Origin: Anaerolineae bacterium
GTDB taxonomy: Bacteria; Chloroflexota; Anaerolineae; 4572-78; J111
NCBI GenBank assembly: GCA_023382535.1
Contig: JAHDWA010000013.1
Coordinates: forward strand, 62,001 to 126,000
Reading direction: 5' to 3'
Length of the DNA stretch: 64,000 bases
A program made the position numbers and the translations under genes. Below are positions 45,020 to 52,878 of the stretch, in pieces. The notes under the pieces were generated by a model. That model ran no database searches. It was not told where the DNA came from and saw only the letters and a program-made list of their open reading frames with translations. Within the stretch, counting starts at the first letter, position 1; each line of letters opens with the position of its first letter.

Positions 45020-46291
45020 TTACTTCCCATTCCCATTTTGTTTGAGCCGGTACAACAACTCCCCTGCTTTTGGCACCAACAAGACTCCTTCCGCCTCCCG
45101 GCCGCGCCACTCCTCAAGATTAATGCTGTCCGGGTCCAGATAACCCAGGCAGAGTTTGCGACAGCGTTTCTCCGGGATGCGGGTCGCCAGGGTGACATTG
45201 ATCCGCGGCGACTCAATGCCGCTGGCGGCATCATACTCGCCGATGCCGCGCAGGTGGGTGCTGTGGGCCAGGACCCCACCCGGATAATGCTTGAACCTGT
45301 CCCACTGCTTGAGGAAATAGTCCCGCACGTGGTAGCCAATCTCATCGAGCAGCTTACCGTGGGTGTAGCTGATCTCGTCAATGTGGGGAGCGTAAATCAC
45401 CACCTCACCGCCGTCGGCGATGGCCGGCTCCATTTTGTACATGCCCTTGGCCGCGGTCCAGATGTCATCGTACATTTTTGGCATGACCGATAACACCCGC
45501 CGATAGGGCCGCTCGATCCAGGTGATGTGCAATTTGGCCGACAGGTCAGCCGCCGCATCGTAAGCTTCCTCCGGAGGGCCGACATACAGCCCGGCCAAAT
45601 CCTCCCCTTTGACGACCATACTGAAGCACAGCTTGGGCTTGTCAATAAAGGCGGCGGCTTTGTCAATCACCCGGCGCACCGGCGTCTGCTTGGTGCCGAT
45701 GACATCGTAGCTGGTGATGACCGCTCCCAGCCAGTGTGAGAAATTGATCACCTCCGGCCCGCCGATGCCGGGGAAAAAGTATTTGTTGCCGCCGGAAAAG
45801 CCGACCACTTCATGCGGGAAAGTTGGTCCGCAGATGATGAGTTGGTCATAATCAAAGACCATTTTGTTGAGGCGGACGTCCACCGCCTGGCTCATCAGCC
45901 CGCCGGTGATCGTTTCGATTTCCGCCGGGGTAATCTGGCCGAGAGTGACAAAGGTTTCCGACAGGTCCCAGCGGTGGTTAAAAACGTTGACTTTGGCATA
46001 CTTGCCCGCCCGTTCCTCTGAGGTCACGCCGACCAGCTTGTTGAGGGCAGCCTCGCTCATCGCCTGGTGCGTTCCCAGGGCAACCAGATAATCCAGCGCC
46101 GCTACCGTATTGCCCAGGTACTCGTAGAAAAGGCGAAACATCAAGGGAATGGGCGCGGTGCGGGTGCTGTCGGGGATGATAATGAGCACCCGTTTCCCAT
46201 CCAGTTTGGCGTTGGCCAGGGCCGCCGCCGTCAGCTCCCGGATTTCAGCCTCCGCTAAATACCTGTCTTCATTACCTTTGCCAATAAGCAT
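45020..46291 (-). CDS. LarA-family nickel-pincer racemase/epimerase homologue
   Basis: A 423-residue protein from the ATG at 46291 (AAGGAGG upstream). It resembles lactate racemase LarA. The four key catalytic positions appear present: His in ALGTHQAMSE, His in FPHEVVGFSGG, the cofactor lysine in GGNKYFFPGI and His in INFSHWLG. LarA homologues interconvert various 2-hydroxyacids, and one reported branch epimerises gluconate. Beside uxaE and a mannonate-forming SDR, a sugar acid is a more likely substrate than lactate; this is inference. The larB/C/E cofactor genes are not in the window. Confidence 0.85.
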   Translation of the reverse strand: MLIGKGNEDRYLAEAEIRELTAAALANAKLDGKRVLIIIPDSTRTAPIPLMFRLFYEYLGNTVAALDYLVALGTHQAMSEAALNKLVGVTSEERAGKYAKVNVFNHRWDLSETFVTLGQITPAEIETITGGLMSQAVDVRLNKMVFDYDQLIICGPTFPHEVVGFSGGNKYFFPGIGGPEVINFSHWLGAVITSYDVIGTKQTPVRRVIDKAAAFIDKPKLCFSMVVKGEDLAGLYVGPPEEAYDAAADLSAKLHITWIERPYRRVLSVMPKMYDDIWTAAKGMYKMEPAIADGGEVVIYAPHIDEISYTHGKLLDEIGYHVRDYFLKQWDRFKHYPGGVLAHSTHLRGIGEYDAASGIESPRINVTLATRIPEKRCRKLCLGYLDPDSINLEEWRGREAEGVLLVPKAGELLYRLKQNGNGK

Positions 46292-46309
46292 TATAACCTC
46301 CTTCAAGGA

Positions 46310-46402
46310 AAGTAGACGGTAGACGGCAGACAGCCCCACGAGCCTTCGGCTCTGGACGGGGAAATTTTGCTCTCTGCGACTTTGCTGCCCTGCTACCCTG
46401 GA
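46310..46402. repeat. Composite intergenic repeat (AGACGG and CTGCTACC units)
   Basis: Tandem AGTAGACGGTAGACGGCAGACAG (46311-46333), a CGAGCCTTCGGCTCTGG hairpin (46339-46355) and CTCTGCGACTTTGCTGCCCTGCTACCCTGG (46372-46401). Several repeat families are stacked between the SDR and LarA-like genes. Confidence 0.65.
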
Positions 46403-46435
46403 TTGACAAACCTTTCTCTATATTACTCTCTTGCC

Positions 46436-47269
46436 TCAGACCCCGCTGAATGCTGAAAAACCGCCATCTACCGGTACAACGACCCCGGTCACAAAGGCCG
46501 AGGCCGGTGAGAGCAGCCACATAACCGTACCTAACAGGTCCTCGGGAGTGCCGAAGCGCCCCATAGGGGTGTGGCCGATAATACTCTGGCCGCGAGTTGT
46601 CAGCGCGCCGGTTTCCTGGTCGGTCAGCAAAAAACGATTCTGCTCGGTTAAAAAGAAGCCGGGAGCGACGGCGTTGACCCGGATGCGCGGCGAATATTCC
46701 TGGGCCATGTGCACCGCCAGCCACTGGGTAAAATTACTGACCCCGGCCTTCGCCGCAGAGTAGGCCGGAATCCGGGTCAAGGGGCGAAAAGCATTCATCG
46801 AGGAAACATTGAGGATAATCCCTTCACCCTGCTCAACCATATATTTACCAAAAATCTGGCTGGGTAAAATGGTCCCCAGCAGGTTCAAGTCAAAAACAAA
46901 GCGCAGCGCGTCCGGCGGCAGGTCAAAGAAAGATTGGTCGGGGTTGGTGGTAGCGCGAGGATTATTGCCCCCGGCGCCATTGATCAGGCTGTCAATCCGT
47001 CCAAAGGATTTTATCACCGTCTCGGCTGCTACTTGCAGGGTTTCCGGCTTGAGTACATCGCCATAAACGACGATAGCCTCGCCAATGCTGGTTTCAAAGC
47101 GGTGCATGAGGCGCTCGGCCAGAGCCGGATCGCGATCCATGAGGGCCACACTGGCCCCACAGCCGACCAGCGCGCAGGCTATCTCCCCCCCCAAAATCCC
47201 GGCCCCGCCTGTAATAACTATGGAGCGCCCGGTAAAGTTATACATTTGGGATAATTCGGCAAAGTCCAT
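46436..47269 (-). CDS. uxuB: SDR oxidoreductase, D-mannonate (fructuronate) oxidoreductase-like
   Basis: A 277-residue classical short-chain dehydrogenase. Cofactor loop ITGGAGILGGEIACALV (about 19-35), N in NGAGGNNP, catalytic S/Y/K in NVSSMNAF and PAYSAAKAG, and the family-specific ending VDGGFSAFSGV. The APGFFLTEQNRFLLT stretch matches the SDR-type D-mannonate oxidoreductases that reduce D-fructuronate to D-mannonate. It lies 92 bp downstream of uxaE and would use its product. Other sugar-acid substrates are possible. Confidence 0.8.
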   Translation of the reverse strand: MDFAELSQMYNFTGRSIVITGGAGILGGEIACALVGCGASVALMDRDPALAERLMHRFETSIGEAIVVYGDVLKPETLQVAAETVIKSFGRIDSLINGAGGNNPRATTNPDQSFFDLPPDALRFVFDLNLLGTILPSQIFGKYMVEQGEGIILNVSSMNAFRPLTRIPAYSAAKAGVSNFTQWLAVHMAQEYSPRIRVNAVAPGFFLTEQNRFLLTDQETGALTTRGQSIIGHTPMGRFGTPEDLLGTVMWLLSPASAFVTGVVVPVDGGFSAFSGV

Positions 47270-47286
47270 TTTAATTCTCCTCGGAA

Positions 47287-47365
47287 ATAGTAGTCAGTAA
47301 TCAGTAGCCAGATATTTGACTCTCGACTACCGCTAATTGATTACTGTCCACTGATCCCTGCTTAT
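47287..47365. repeat. CAGTAATCAGTAG-family element between uxaE and the SDR gene
   Basis: AGTAGTCAGTAATCAGTAGCCAG (47289-47311) with a degenerate complement GATTACTGTCCACTGATCCCTGC (47339-47361). Related to 20254-20332 and to the murB insert. It overlaps the uxaE stop by a few bases. Confidence 0.8.
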
Positions 47366-48909
47366 TGACCAAACGGGCTAAAATGTTTGGCAAAGTGCCT
47401 TTCCAACATCTGGTAATAGGTTTCCTCATCGCCGCGCAGGGCAGCAAAGAAGGGTTCGCGGAAGGGGGGATGATTCAGCACCGAGCCAAAGGTGACGTGC
47501 AGCACTTCCCGCCCGTGAAAATCGTCCAGCAGGGCCGTCAGTTTGTCATCCGGCCATTTTGTTACATCCGGCACTTTAGCCACCTCGGCAGACACATGGT
47601 AGGTCGCGCGGTCGGTGGGGTAGCGTTCCAGGCTAAAGGCGACGATCTCGCGGAAGAGGGCCGGGTTGAGGACGGCAATGGCCCGCAGCGCTTCCAGGTA
47701 ACTTGTCCCGGCGGTTTTGAGATGCACCAACTCCCCGGCCACTTTGGCGGCAATAGGATAGATGCTGAACTTGTCGGAGCCGGAGTGGAGGCTGAGTTTG
47801 TAAGGACCATAAGCTTGCGCCACGGCAAAATGGCGGGCGAAAGAACGCTCGAATTCGGCCAGGTCGCCCTTGTAATCCACACCCTTCTCAAACTCGCCGA
47901 CGTAGCGCGGAGCCAGGCTGACCCACTTGACTCCCAACCGCTTGAGTTCGTGGACAATGTAAACATGTTCGGCCAGGGTGGTAATGGTTTCCGTTTCGTC
48001 CACGCTCATTTCCAGCTCGAAGGGCCGCTCGCCCATCGCCTCGGCCAGGTGGCGGTACATGCTAACGGTGTGGGCCACCGCCCGGCCATACTTGGCCGCC
48101 GCCCGCCACAGCTCTTCCCGGCTGATGGTCAGGCTGAAATCACCCAGGTCCAGCGGCTTTTCGGCCAGGCGCTGTTCGAGGTCGGCGGGGTTGCTGTCCA
48201 GCGCCGCCCAGGGCAGGGCTGTGAGCTTTGGCTGCAACTCAGCCATCGTAGCGGTGTTGGCGCTGTTGTCAACATACTCGCCGGGGTCAATGGTGTAAAA
48301 GGTGTATCCGGCGGCGACGCAGATGTCAATATCACGGGTTGTCTTCAAGTGGTCGGCGTCAGCTCCAAAACCACCGCGCCAGCCTTCCTGAAAGATGCCC
48401 CACATGGCCTCATCCATTACTTGCTGCGGGGTGCGCCCGGTGCGGGCATTTTCGCGCATGGATTGTTGGGCCAGGATGGGAGCCATGCTCGAACGGCGAA
48501 TGGCATGAACGTGGCCTGGCGTGGCCAGGCCCAGCCGGTCGCCGCAGCCAGCGGATTTACGCAGGCCCAGCGGCCGGGCGACTAAAAAAGGCAGGACCGT
48601 TCGCAGCGCCGCCGCGTTGGTGGGGTCGGTTGGGCAAATCGTCAAGGTCAGGTCAGAGCTGCTCACGGCGACTGTTTTTGCCTGGCCGGTAAAGCCAGCC
48701 CTGCCGTTCCCCTCCGCCACTATTCCCAAATATTTTTCGACTCCTTGCCGGGCCAGAAATAAAATTGACTTTGATGCAGCCACGATAGAGCGGGGATAAA
48801 CCTGCAAGCCGCTCAAGGACTCCAGCTCGGCGGCCAGGCTTTGGGCTTCACCCTCCGCCAAGGCGGGAGCTACTTCATTGGTATGGAGATAGGCTAAAAG
48901 TGTCGTCAT
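47362..48909 (-). CDS. uxaE: Tagaturonate epimerase UxaE
   Basis: A 515-residue enzyme of the UxaE family, which interconverts D-tagaturonate and D-fructuronate. Signature stretches: GCGDRLGLATPGHVHAIRR (about 121-139), GGFGADADHLKTTRDID (about 180-196), FELEMSVDETETITT and SLHSGSDKFSIYP near residue 370. It is the meeting point of the inositol-derived tagaturonate route and galacturonate catabolism: its product feeds the SDR gene downstream. Divergent from the galacturonokinase gene across a 77-bp shared promoter region. Confidence 0.93.
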   Translation of the reverse strand: MTTLLAYLHTNEVAPALAEGEAQSLAAELESLSGLQVYPRSIVAASKSILFLARQGVEKYLGIVAEGNGRAGFTGQAKTVAVSSSDLTLTICPTDPTNAAALRTVLPFLVARPLGLRKSAGCGDRLGLATPGHVHAIRRSSMAPILAQQSMRENARTGRTPQQVMDEAMWGIFQEGWRGGFGADADHLKTTRDIDICVAAGYTFYTIDPGEYVDNSANTATMAELQPKLTALPWAALDSNPADLEQRLAEKPLDLGDFSLTISREELWRAAAKYGRAVAHTVSMYRHLAEAMGERPFELEMSVDETETITTLAEHVYIVHELKRLGVKWVSLAPRYVGEFEKGVDYKGDLAEFERSFARHFAVAQAYGPYKLSLHSGSDKFSIYPIAAKVAGELVHLKTAGTSYLEALRAIAVLNPALFREIVAFSLERYPTDRATYHVSAEVAKVPDVTKWPDDKLTALLDDFHGREVLHVTFGSVLNHPPFREPFFAALRGDEETYYQMLERHFAKHFSPFGQ

Positions 48910-48925
48910 AGCTTTAAATTCCTTT

Positions 48926-48953
48926 TTGTCTGCTAGTAGAAAGATACTATAAT
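48926..48953 (+). promoter_or_regulatory. Promoter of the galacturonokinase gene
   Basis: TTGTCT (48926-48931), 16-bp spacer, perfect TATAAT (48948-48953). A short inverted repeat AGGGC...GCCCT (48955-48977) lies between it and the ATG at 48987, with GGAGG at about 48978. Confidence 0.55.
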
Positions 48954-48986
48954 CAGGGCAATGTCCAAAATAGCCCTGGAGGTTTT

Positions 48987-50237
48987 ATGTTTCACGTTGT
49001 CTCGCACCCCGCTCCCCCTATCCGCACCACCCGGCCTGAAGCCGAACGCGTGGCGAGCTTGATTTCACGGCTCAAGCGCCATCCTCAAGTAGACCCGGCC
49101 AAAATCGGCGTGGTTCGAGCGCCGCTGCGCATCTGCCCTTTGGGGGCGCACATTGACCACCAACTGGGCCTGGTCACCGGCATGACCATTGACCAGTCCA
49201 TTCTGCTGGCCTTTGCCCCCACTAGCGATGCCTCGGTTTATGTTGAAAGTTTCAACTTTGAACCGGCCGTCGCCTTCAGCCTGGATCACGTGCCGGCCTA
49301 CGCTCCCCGTGATTGGGGCAACTATATCCGTGGCGCGGTGCTGGCTTTGCAGCAGACACACCGGCTGCAACACGGGCTGGTCGGCGTTATTGACGGTGAA
49401 ATGCCTATCGGCGGCCTCAGTTCCTCGGCGGCGGTGACTATTGCCTACCTGCTGGCACTCGAAGCAGTCAATCACCTGGAGGAGCCGCCGGAGAACAATG
49501 TGGCCCTGGTCCGCTTTACCGAGAACCAGTACATCGGGCTTAACAACGGTATCCTCGACCAGTCGGTGATCCTGTTCAGTGAGCATGAGCATCTCACCTC
49601 CATTGACTGCCAGACGCTCCAGGTTGACCGGATTCCTGGGCCTCAACCCAACGGAACTTTTGAAATTTTGGTTGTCTATTCCGGCGTCACCCGGGTGCTG
49701 GTTGGCACCGACTACAACAACCGGGTGGCTGAATGTCAAGAGGCAGCTCGCCTGCTCCTTAGCCATAATGGGCAGCCCAACCAGGCAGATGCCCGTCTGC
49801 GCCACGTCCAGGCGGACACTTTTATAGCCGAGGGCCAGCGCCTGCCGCTCAATCTCAAGCGCCGGGCCAGCCACTACTTTGGCGAAATGCAGCGCGTGCA
49901 AGATGGCATCACGGCCTGGCGCGACGGCGACCTGAGCCGCTTTGGGGCGCTCATGTCGGAGTCAGGCCACAGCTCCATCAATAACTATGAGTGCGGCAGT
50001 CCCCAACTTATCACCCTCTATGAAACTCTGCGTGAAACGCCTGGTGTCTACGGCACGCGCTTCAGCGGCGCAGGGTTTCGGGGCAATTGCCTGGCCTTGA
50101 TTGACCCCTCCGCTCGTGAGACCATTGCCGAAGCCATCCATCGCCGCTATCCGGCCGCCCACCCCGACGAGGCGTCCGCCTACAGCATCCACTTCTGCCA
50201 GCCCGATGGGCAGGCGCAGATCTGCGTGGAGAGTTGA
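48987..50237 (+). CDS. Galacturonokinase-like GHMP kinase
   Basis: A 416-residue GHMP-superfamily kinase. In place of the galactokinase signature it has RICPLGAHIDHQLG (about 47-60). The ATP-binding loop is GGLSSSAAV (about 143), followed by LNNGILDQSVILFS, SSINNYECG and PGVYGTRFSGAGFRG. These blocks correspond closely, as far as I can recall the sequence, to plant galacturonokinase (GalAK, EC 2.7.1.44), which phosphorylates D-galacturonate at C1. The nucleotidyltransferase starting 3 bp after its stop fits the next step. Ordinary galactokinase is the alternative; the signature argues against it. Confidence 0.8.
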   Translation: MFHVVSHPAPPIRTTRPEAERVASLISRLKRHPQVDPAKIGVVRAPLRICPLGAHIDHQLGLVTGMTIDQSILLAFAPTSDASVYVESFNFEPAVAFSLDHVPAYAPRDWGNYIRGAVLALQQTHRLQHGLVGVIDGEMPIGGLSSSAAVTIAYLLALEAVNHLEEPPENNVALVRFTENQYIGLNNGILDQSVILFSEHEHLTSIDCQTLQVDRIPGPQPNGTFEILVVYSGVTRVLVGTDYNNRVAECQEAARLLLSHNGQPNQADARLRHVQADTFIAEGQRLPLNLKRRASHYFGEMQRVQDGITAWRDGDLSRFGALMSESGHSSINNYECGSPQLITLYETLRETPGVYGTRFSGAGFRGNCLALIDPSARETIAEAIHRRYPAAHPDEASAYSIHFCQPDGQAQICVES

Positions 50238-50240
50238 GCC

Positions 50241-51191
50241 ATGCAAGCCGTCATTTTAGCCGCCGGTAAAGGATCGCGCCTCAACCCTATCACCTTGAAC
50301 CGGACCAAAGCCATGGTCCCTATTCTGGGCAAGCCCATCGTCGAGCGGGTGATGGAAGGACTGGTGCAGAACGGCATTCACGACTTCATCCTCGTTGTTA
50401 GCCGGGAAGATGGCGAGGTGGGCCGCTACTTCCGCGAACAATCAGCCCTGAAAGTGAAACTGCAATTTGTGGTCCAGCCGGAACGCCTGGGCATGGCCAA
50501 TGCTCTCGGCCTGGCCGCGCCCTACATCCATGATACCTTCATCCTCTCGGCCTGCGACAATCTCACCCCAGCCGAACATGTGGCCGAATTGTTAAAGACG
50601 CACCAGCAGCAGGCGGCCAATGCCACCCTGAGCTTGATGGAAATTGACCGAACCCTGGCCAGCCGCACCGGCATCATCGAGTGGCGCGATGGGCAAATTT
50701 CCCGCATTATCGAGAAACCTTCCCCGGCCGAAGCGCCTTCTAACATTGCCAGCCTGCCCCTGTATGTTTTCTCGCCCAAACTGCTGACCTATCTGCCGCA
50801 GGTAAAACTTTCTCCTCGCGGCGAGTATGAGCTGCAGGATGCACTGCAAATGTTAATTGACCACGACGGCCATGTGACCGGCGTGCTGACTCCCAGCCGC
50901 TTGCAGTTGACCAACGCCACCGACCTGCTGGCCCTCAATCGCCATTACTTGACCACCGGCGGCAACACTCCCCAGCTCGCGCCGCAAAGTGTCGGCCAGC
51001 ATACCCACCTGATTACCCCGCTGCGGATCGAAGAAGGCACGATCATTGGCCCCGGCTGCGTCATCGGGCCGCGTGTTTACATCGAGCGCAACTGCCGCAT
51101 TGGCGCCGATGTGCTGATCAAAGACGCGGTCATCCTGCGCGATTCGGTCATCGAAGATGGCCGGCAGGTGGTCGGCGAAGTGGTCTCGTAA
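50241..51191 (+). CDS. Sugar-1-phosphate nucleotidyltransferase with left-handed beta-helix tail
   Basis: A 316-residue enzyme. The N-terminal nucleotidyltransferase domain begins with LAAGKGSRLNPIT (about 6-18), KAMVPILGKPIVE and the metal Asp in SACDNLTPAE (about 98). The final 60 residues carry hexapeptide repeats (IGPGCVIGPRVYIERNCRIG). It starts 3 bp after the galacturonokinase-like gene, so co-translation is likely. Best inference: UDP-galacturonate (or UDP-sugar) pyrophosphorylase completing a salvage route. Glucose-1-phosphate thymidylyl- or uridylyltransferase are alternatives. Confidence 0.82.
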   Translation: MQAVILAAGKGSRLNPITLNRTKAMVPILGKPIVERVMEGLVQNGIHDFILVVSREDGEVGRYFREQSALKVKLQFVVQPERLGMANALGLAAPYIHDTFILSACDNLTPAEHVAELLKTHQQQAANATLSLMEIDRTLASRTGIIEWRDGQISRIIEKPSPAEAPSNIASLPLYVFSPKLLTYLPQVKLSPRGEYELQDALQMLIDHDGHVTGVLTPSRLQLTNATDLLALNRHYLTTGGNTPQLAPQSVGQHTHLITPLRIEEGTIIGPGCVIGPRVYIERNCRIGADVLIKDAVILRDSVIEDGRQVVGEVVS

Positions 51192-51192
51192 T

Positions 51193-51220
51193 GCGTGTTC
51201 CGTAAACAAACGGAACACGC
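51193..51220. repeat. GCGTGTTCCGT hairpin at a convergent junction
   Basis: GCGTGTTCCGT (51193-51203) and ACGGAACACGC (51210-51220), an 11-bp perfect stem with a 6-bp loop, 2 bp after the nucleotidyltransferase stop. GCAACACGC copies follow. It may act as a bidirectional terminator with iolO, but no T-run follows. A GTGTTGCGTGTTGTG relative lies at about 8510-8525. Confidence 0.8.
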
Positions 51221-51247
51221 AACACGCAAGATGTGCGGTTTCACTGC

Positions 51248-52060
51248 TTATATTTTAAGGCTTCGCAAATACTCCATCGCTCGCCTGGCCCCGGTATCCG
51301 CATCGGGTTTGGGCATAAATTCGCCGGAGACAAAGCCGCTGTAGCCGGTGGCAAACAGGGTGGTCAAAATACTCTCGAAGTTAATATGGCCTGCACCCGG
51401 ATACCAGCGGTTGGAGTCGGCTACATGGAAGTGGAAGATGCGCTGCCCGCAGGCGCGAATGCTCTCCTCGACCGACGGCTCCTCGATATTCATGTGAAAG
51501 GTGTCCAGCAGCAGCCCAAAGTTATCGGCCCCGACCCGCTCAATCAACTCCAGCCCGTCGGCGACAGTGTGAATCAAATCGGTTTCGTAACGATTGAGCG
51601 GCTCCAGGGCGTAGCGCACGCCGTGGGGAGCAGCGGCGGCTGAACATTCCTGCAAAGCTTCGACCAGATAAGCCATAGACTGCTCGTGGGTTTGCCCCGC
51701 CGGGGTGATACCCCGGATCAGTCCCAGAATAACGACAGCATTGAAACGCGCCGCCACAGGAATATGGCTTTTGATGCGCTCGATCGCGGCCCGGCGCACG
51801 GCTGGGTCGGCGTTGGTGAAGGAGAGACGCTCCTCGCCCCAGGCCTGGCCGGTGCCGATGGCCGGGACAACCAGATTGTGCTGGTGGACAACCGTTTCCA
51901 ACTCGTCCGGCTTGACCAGCTTCGGGTCGCGGATAGCTAATTCTACGCCTTCGTAGCCGTATCCGGCAATTTTGGCAATATTGGTTTCAAAGTCCCCCTT
52001 AAAGGCGACCGCCTGAAATTGAGCGGCATGGGTAGATAGAACAATCGAAAGTTTCATCAT
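51248..52060 (-). CDS. iolO: 5-keto-L-gluconate epimerase IolO-like (TIM barrel)
   Basis: A 270-residue xylose-isomerase-like TIM-barrel epimerase. Characteristic pieces are KLSIVLSTHAAQFQAVAFKG (3-22), VELAIRDPKLV, IGTGQAWGEERLSFT, LEPLNRYETD (metal Glu), LLDTFHMNIEE (metal Asp/His) and FHVADSNRWYPGAGH. They match the Thermotoga IolO subfamily, which epimerises 5-dehydro-L-gluconate to D-tagaturonate. The last step of the inositol route in this window, feeding uxaE. Generic sugar-phosphate isomerase is the fallback. Confidence 0.85.
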   Translation of the reverse strand: MMKLSIVLSTHAAQFQAVAFKGDFETNIAKIAGYGYEGVELAIRDPKLVKPDELETVVHQHNLVVPAIGTGQAWGEERLSFTNADPAVRRAAIERIKSHIPVAARFNAVVILGLIRGITPAGQTHEQSMAYLVEALQECSAAAAPHGVRYALEPLNRYETDLIHTVADGLELIERVGADNFGLLLDTFHMNIEEPSVEESIRACGQRIFHFHVADSNRWYPGAGHINFESILTTLFATGYSGFVSGEFMPKPDADTGARRAMEYLRSLKI

Positions 52061-52068
52061 GTTTTACC

Positions 52069-52566
52069 TTAATCAATCCTGATCCGGTCATCCGGGGCAA
52101 GTTCCACTACGGTGCAGTCATTGGCATAGAGCCGCTCCGGCAGCACAATCAGTACATTGGCCGGATCGTCGCTCAAGGTAAACGGGGCGTGGTGCCACAC
52201 CCCGGGCCGCAGGCTCACGAGCGTTCCCCGCGGCACCCGAAACACCCGGATTTTGTCGAGGGGTACGCCGGCGTTGGGCGGCGTGGCCGGACCGACATGG
52301 ATCAGTACGTCGTTGTCCAAAGGCAGCATGACCTCGCCGCTGGTGGTGTGGTATTCGGTCACGTCAATGATCGCCTCACGCTTTTCTACCCGGCAGGTGG
52401 AAAAAGAAGCGATCGAGGTTGAGCCGAGGGGCTGCTGGACCATATCCCGAAAAAATTCAATGGGCGCAGCCCCAATTTTTTCAGCCTGGGGATTGAGGTA
52501 GTTGGCGTAGGCGCCAAACGCTAGAAATTTTTCAACACTCAGTTCTTCCACTTTGACGGTGTGCAT
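52069..52566 (-). CDS. Cupin-fold protein, ureidoglycolate lyase (AllA)-like
   Basis: About 165 residues from the ATG at 52566, which has AAGGAGG 6 bp upstream. The pattern EKFLAFGAYANYL at the start and VPRGTLVSLRPGVWHHAPF (about 120-138) resembles the ureidoglycolate lyase family of cupins. There are no purine-degradation genes here, and it lies 8 bp upstream of iolO, so it more likely acts on an inositol- or uronate-derived compound. Function unproven. Confidence 0.65.
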   Translation of the reverse strand: MHTVKVEELSVEKFLAFGAYANYLNPQAEKIGAAPIEFFRDMVQQPLGSTSIASFSTCRVEKREAIIDVTEYHTTSGEVMLPLDNDVLIHVGPATPPNAGVPLDKIRVFRVPRGTLVSLRPGVWHHAPFTLSDDPANVLIVLPERLYANDCTVVELAPDDRIRID

Positions 52567-52601
52567 AATTTCCTCCTTGAAAAGACGCATCCTGTTGATT
52601 A

Positions 52602-52817
52602 TCATTTACGACCAAAGATAAAATAGGCCAATGGCCCCACAAAATTGACAAAGGCTGCCAGGGTCCAGAGACGTTTGCTCCCGTTGATTTGCTCCGCTGA
52701 ACGCTGGCGGATGTCCCACAATGCAGCGACCAACAAAGCAAACTGGAAGAAACTCAAAAGAATAATGGCTGTTTTCTGGGGGCTTGTCAGGTCTTGCCAA
52801 TGCTTTTGTTTGCTCAT
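52602..52817 (-). CDS. Small membrane protein, PLDc_N-like
   Basis: About 71 residues from the ATG at 52817 (GGAG 9 bp upstream). Two membrane helices are visible (IILLSFFQFALLVAALWDI and WTLAAFVNFVGPLAYFIFG) with a polar loop, matching the N-terminal PLDc_N/cardiolipin-synthase-type two-helix module without any phospholipase domain. Divergent from the MFS gene. Role unknown. Confidence 0.7.
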   Translation of the reverse strand: MSKQKHWQDLTSPQKTAIILLSFFQFALLVAALWDIRQRSAEQINGSKRLWTLAAFVNFVGPLAYFIFGRK

Positions 52818-52878
52818 AATCGAATACTCCATACACTATCGTTTATTACCAAACTTTGGACCGAAACGACGAGGGGGA

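Noticed and set aside
47365..48585. 406-codon open frame antisense to uxaE
   Set aside because: Shadow frame; no start site, and the sense product matches UxaE along its length.
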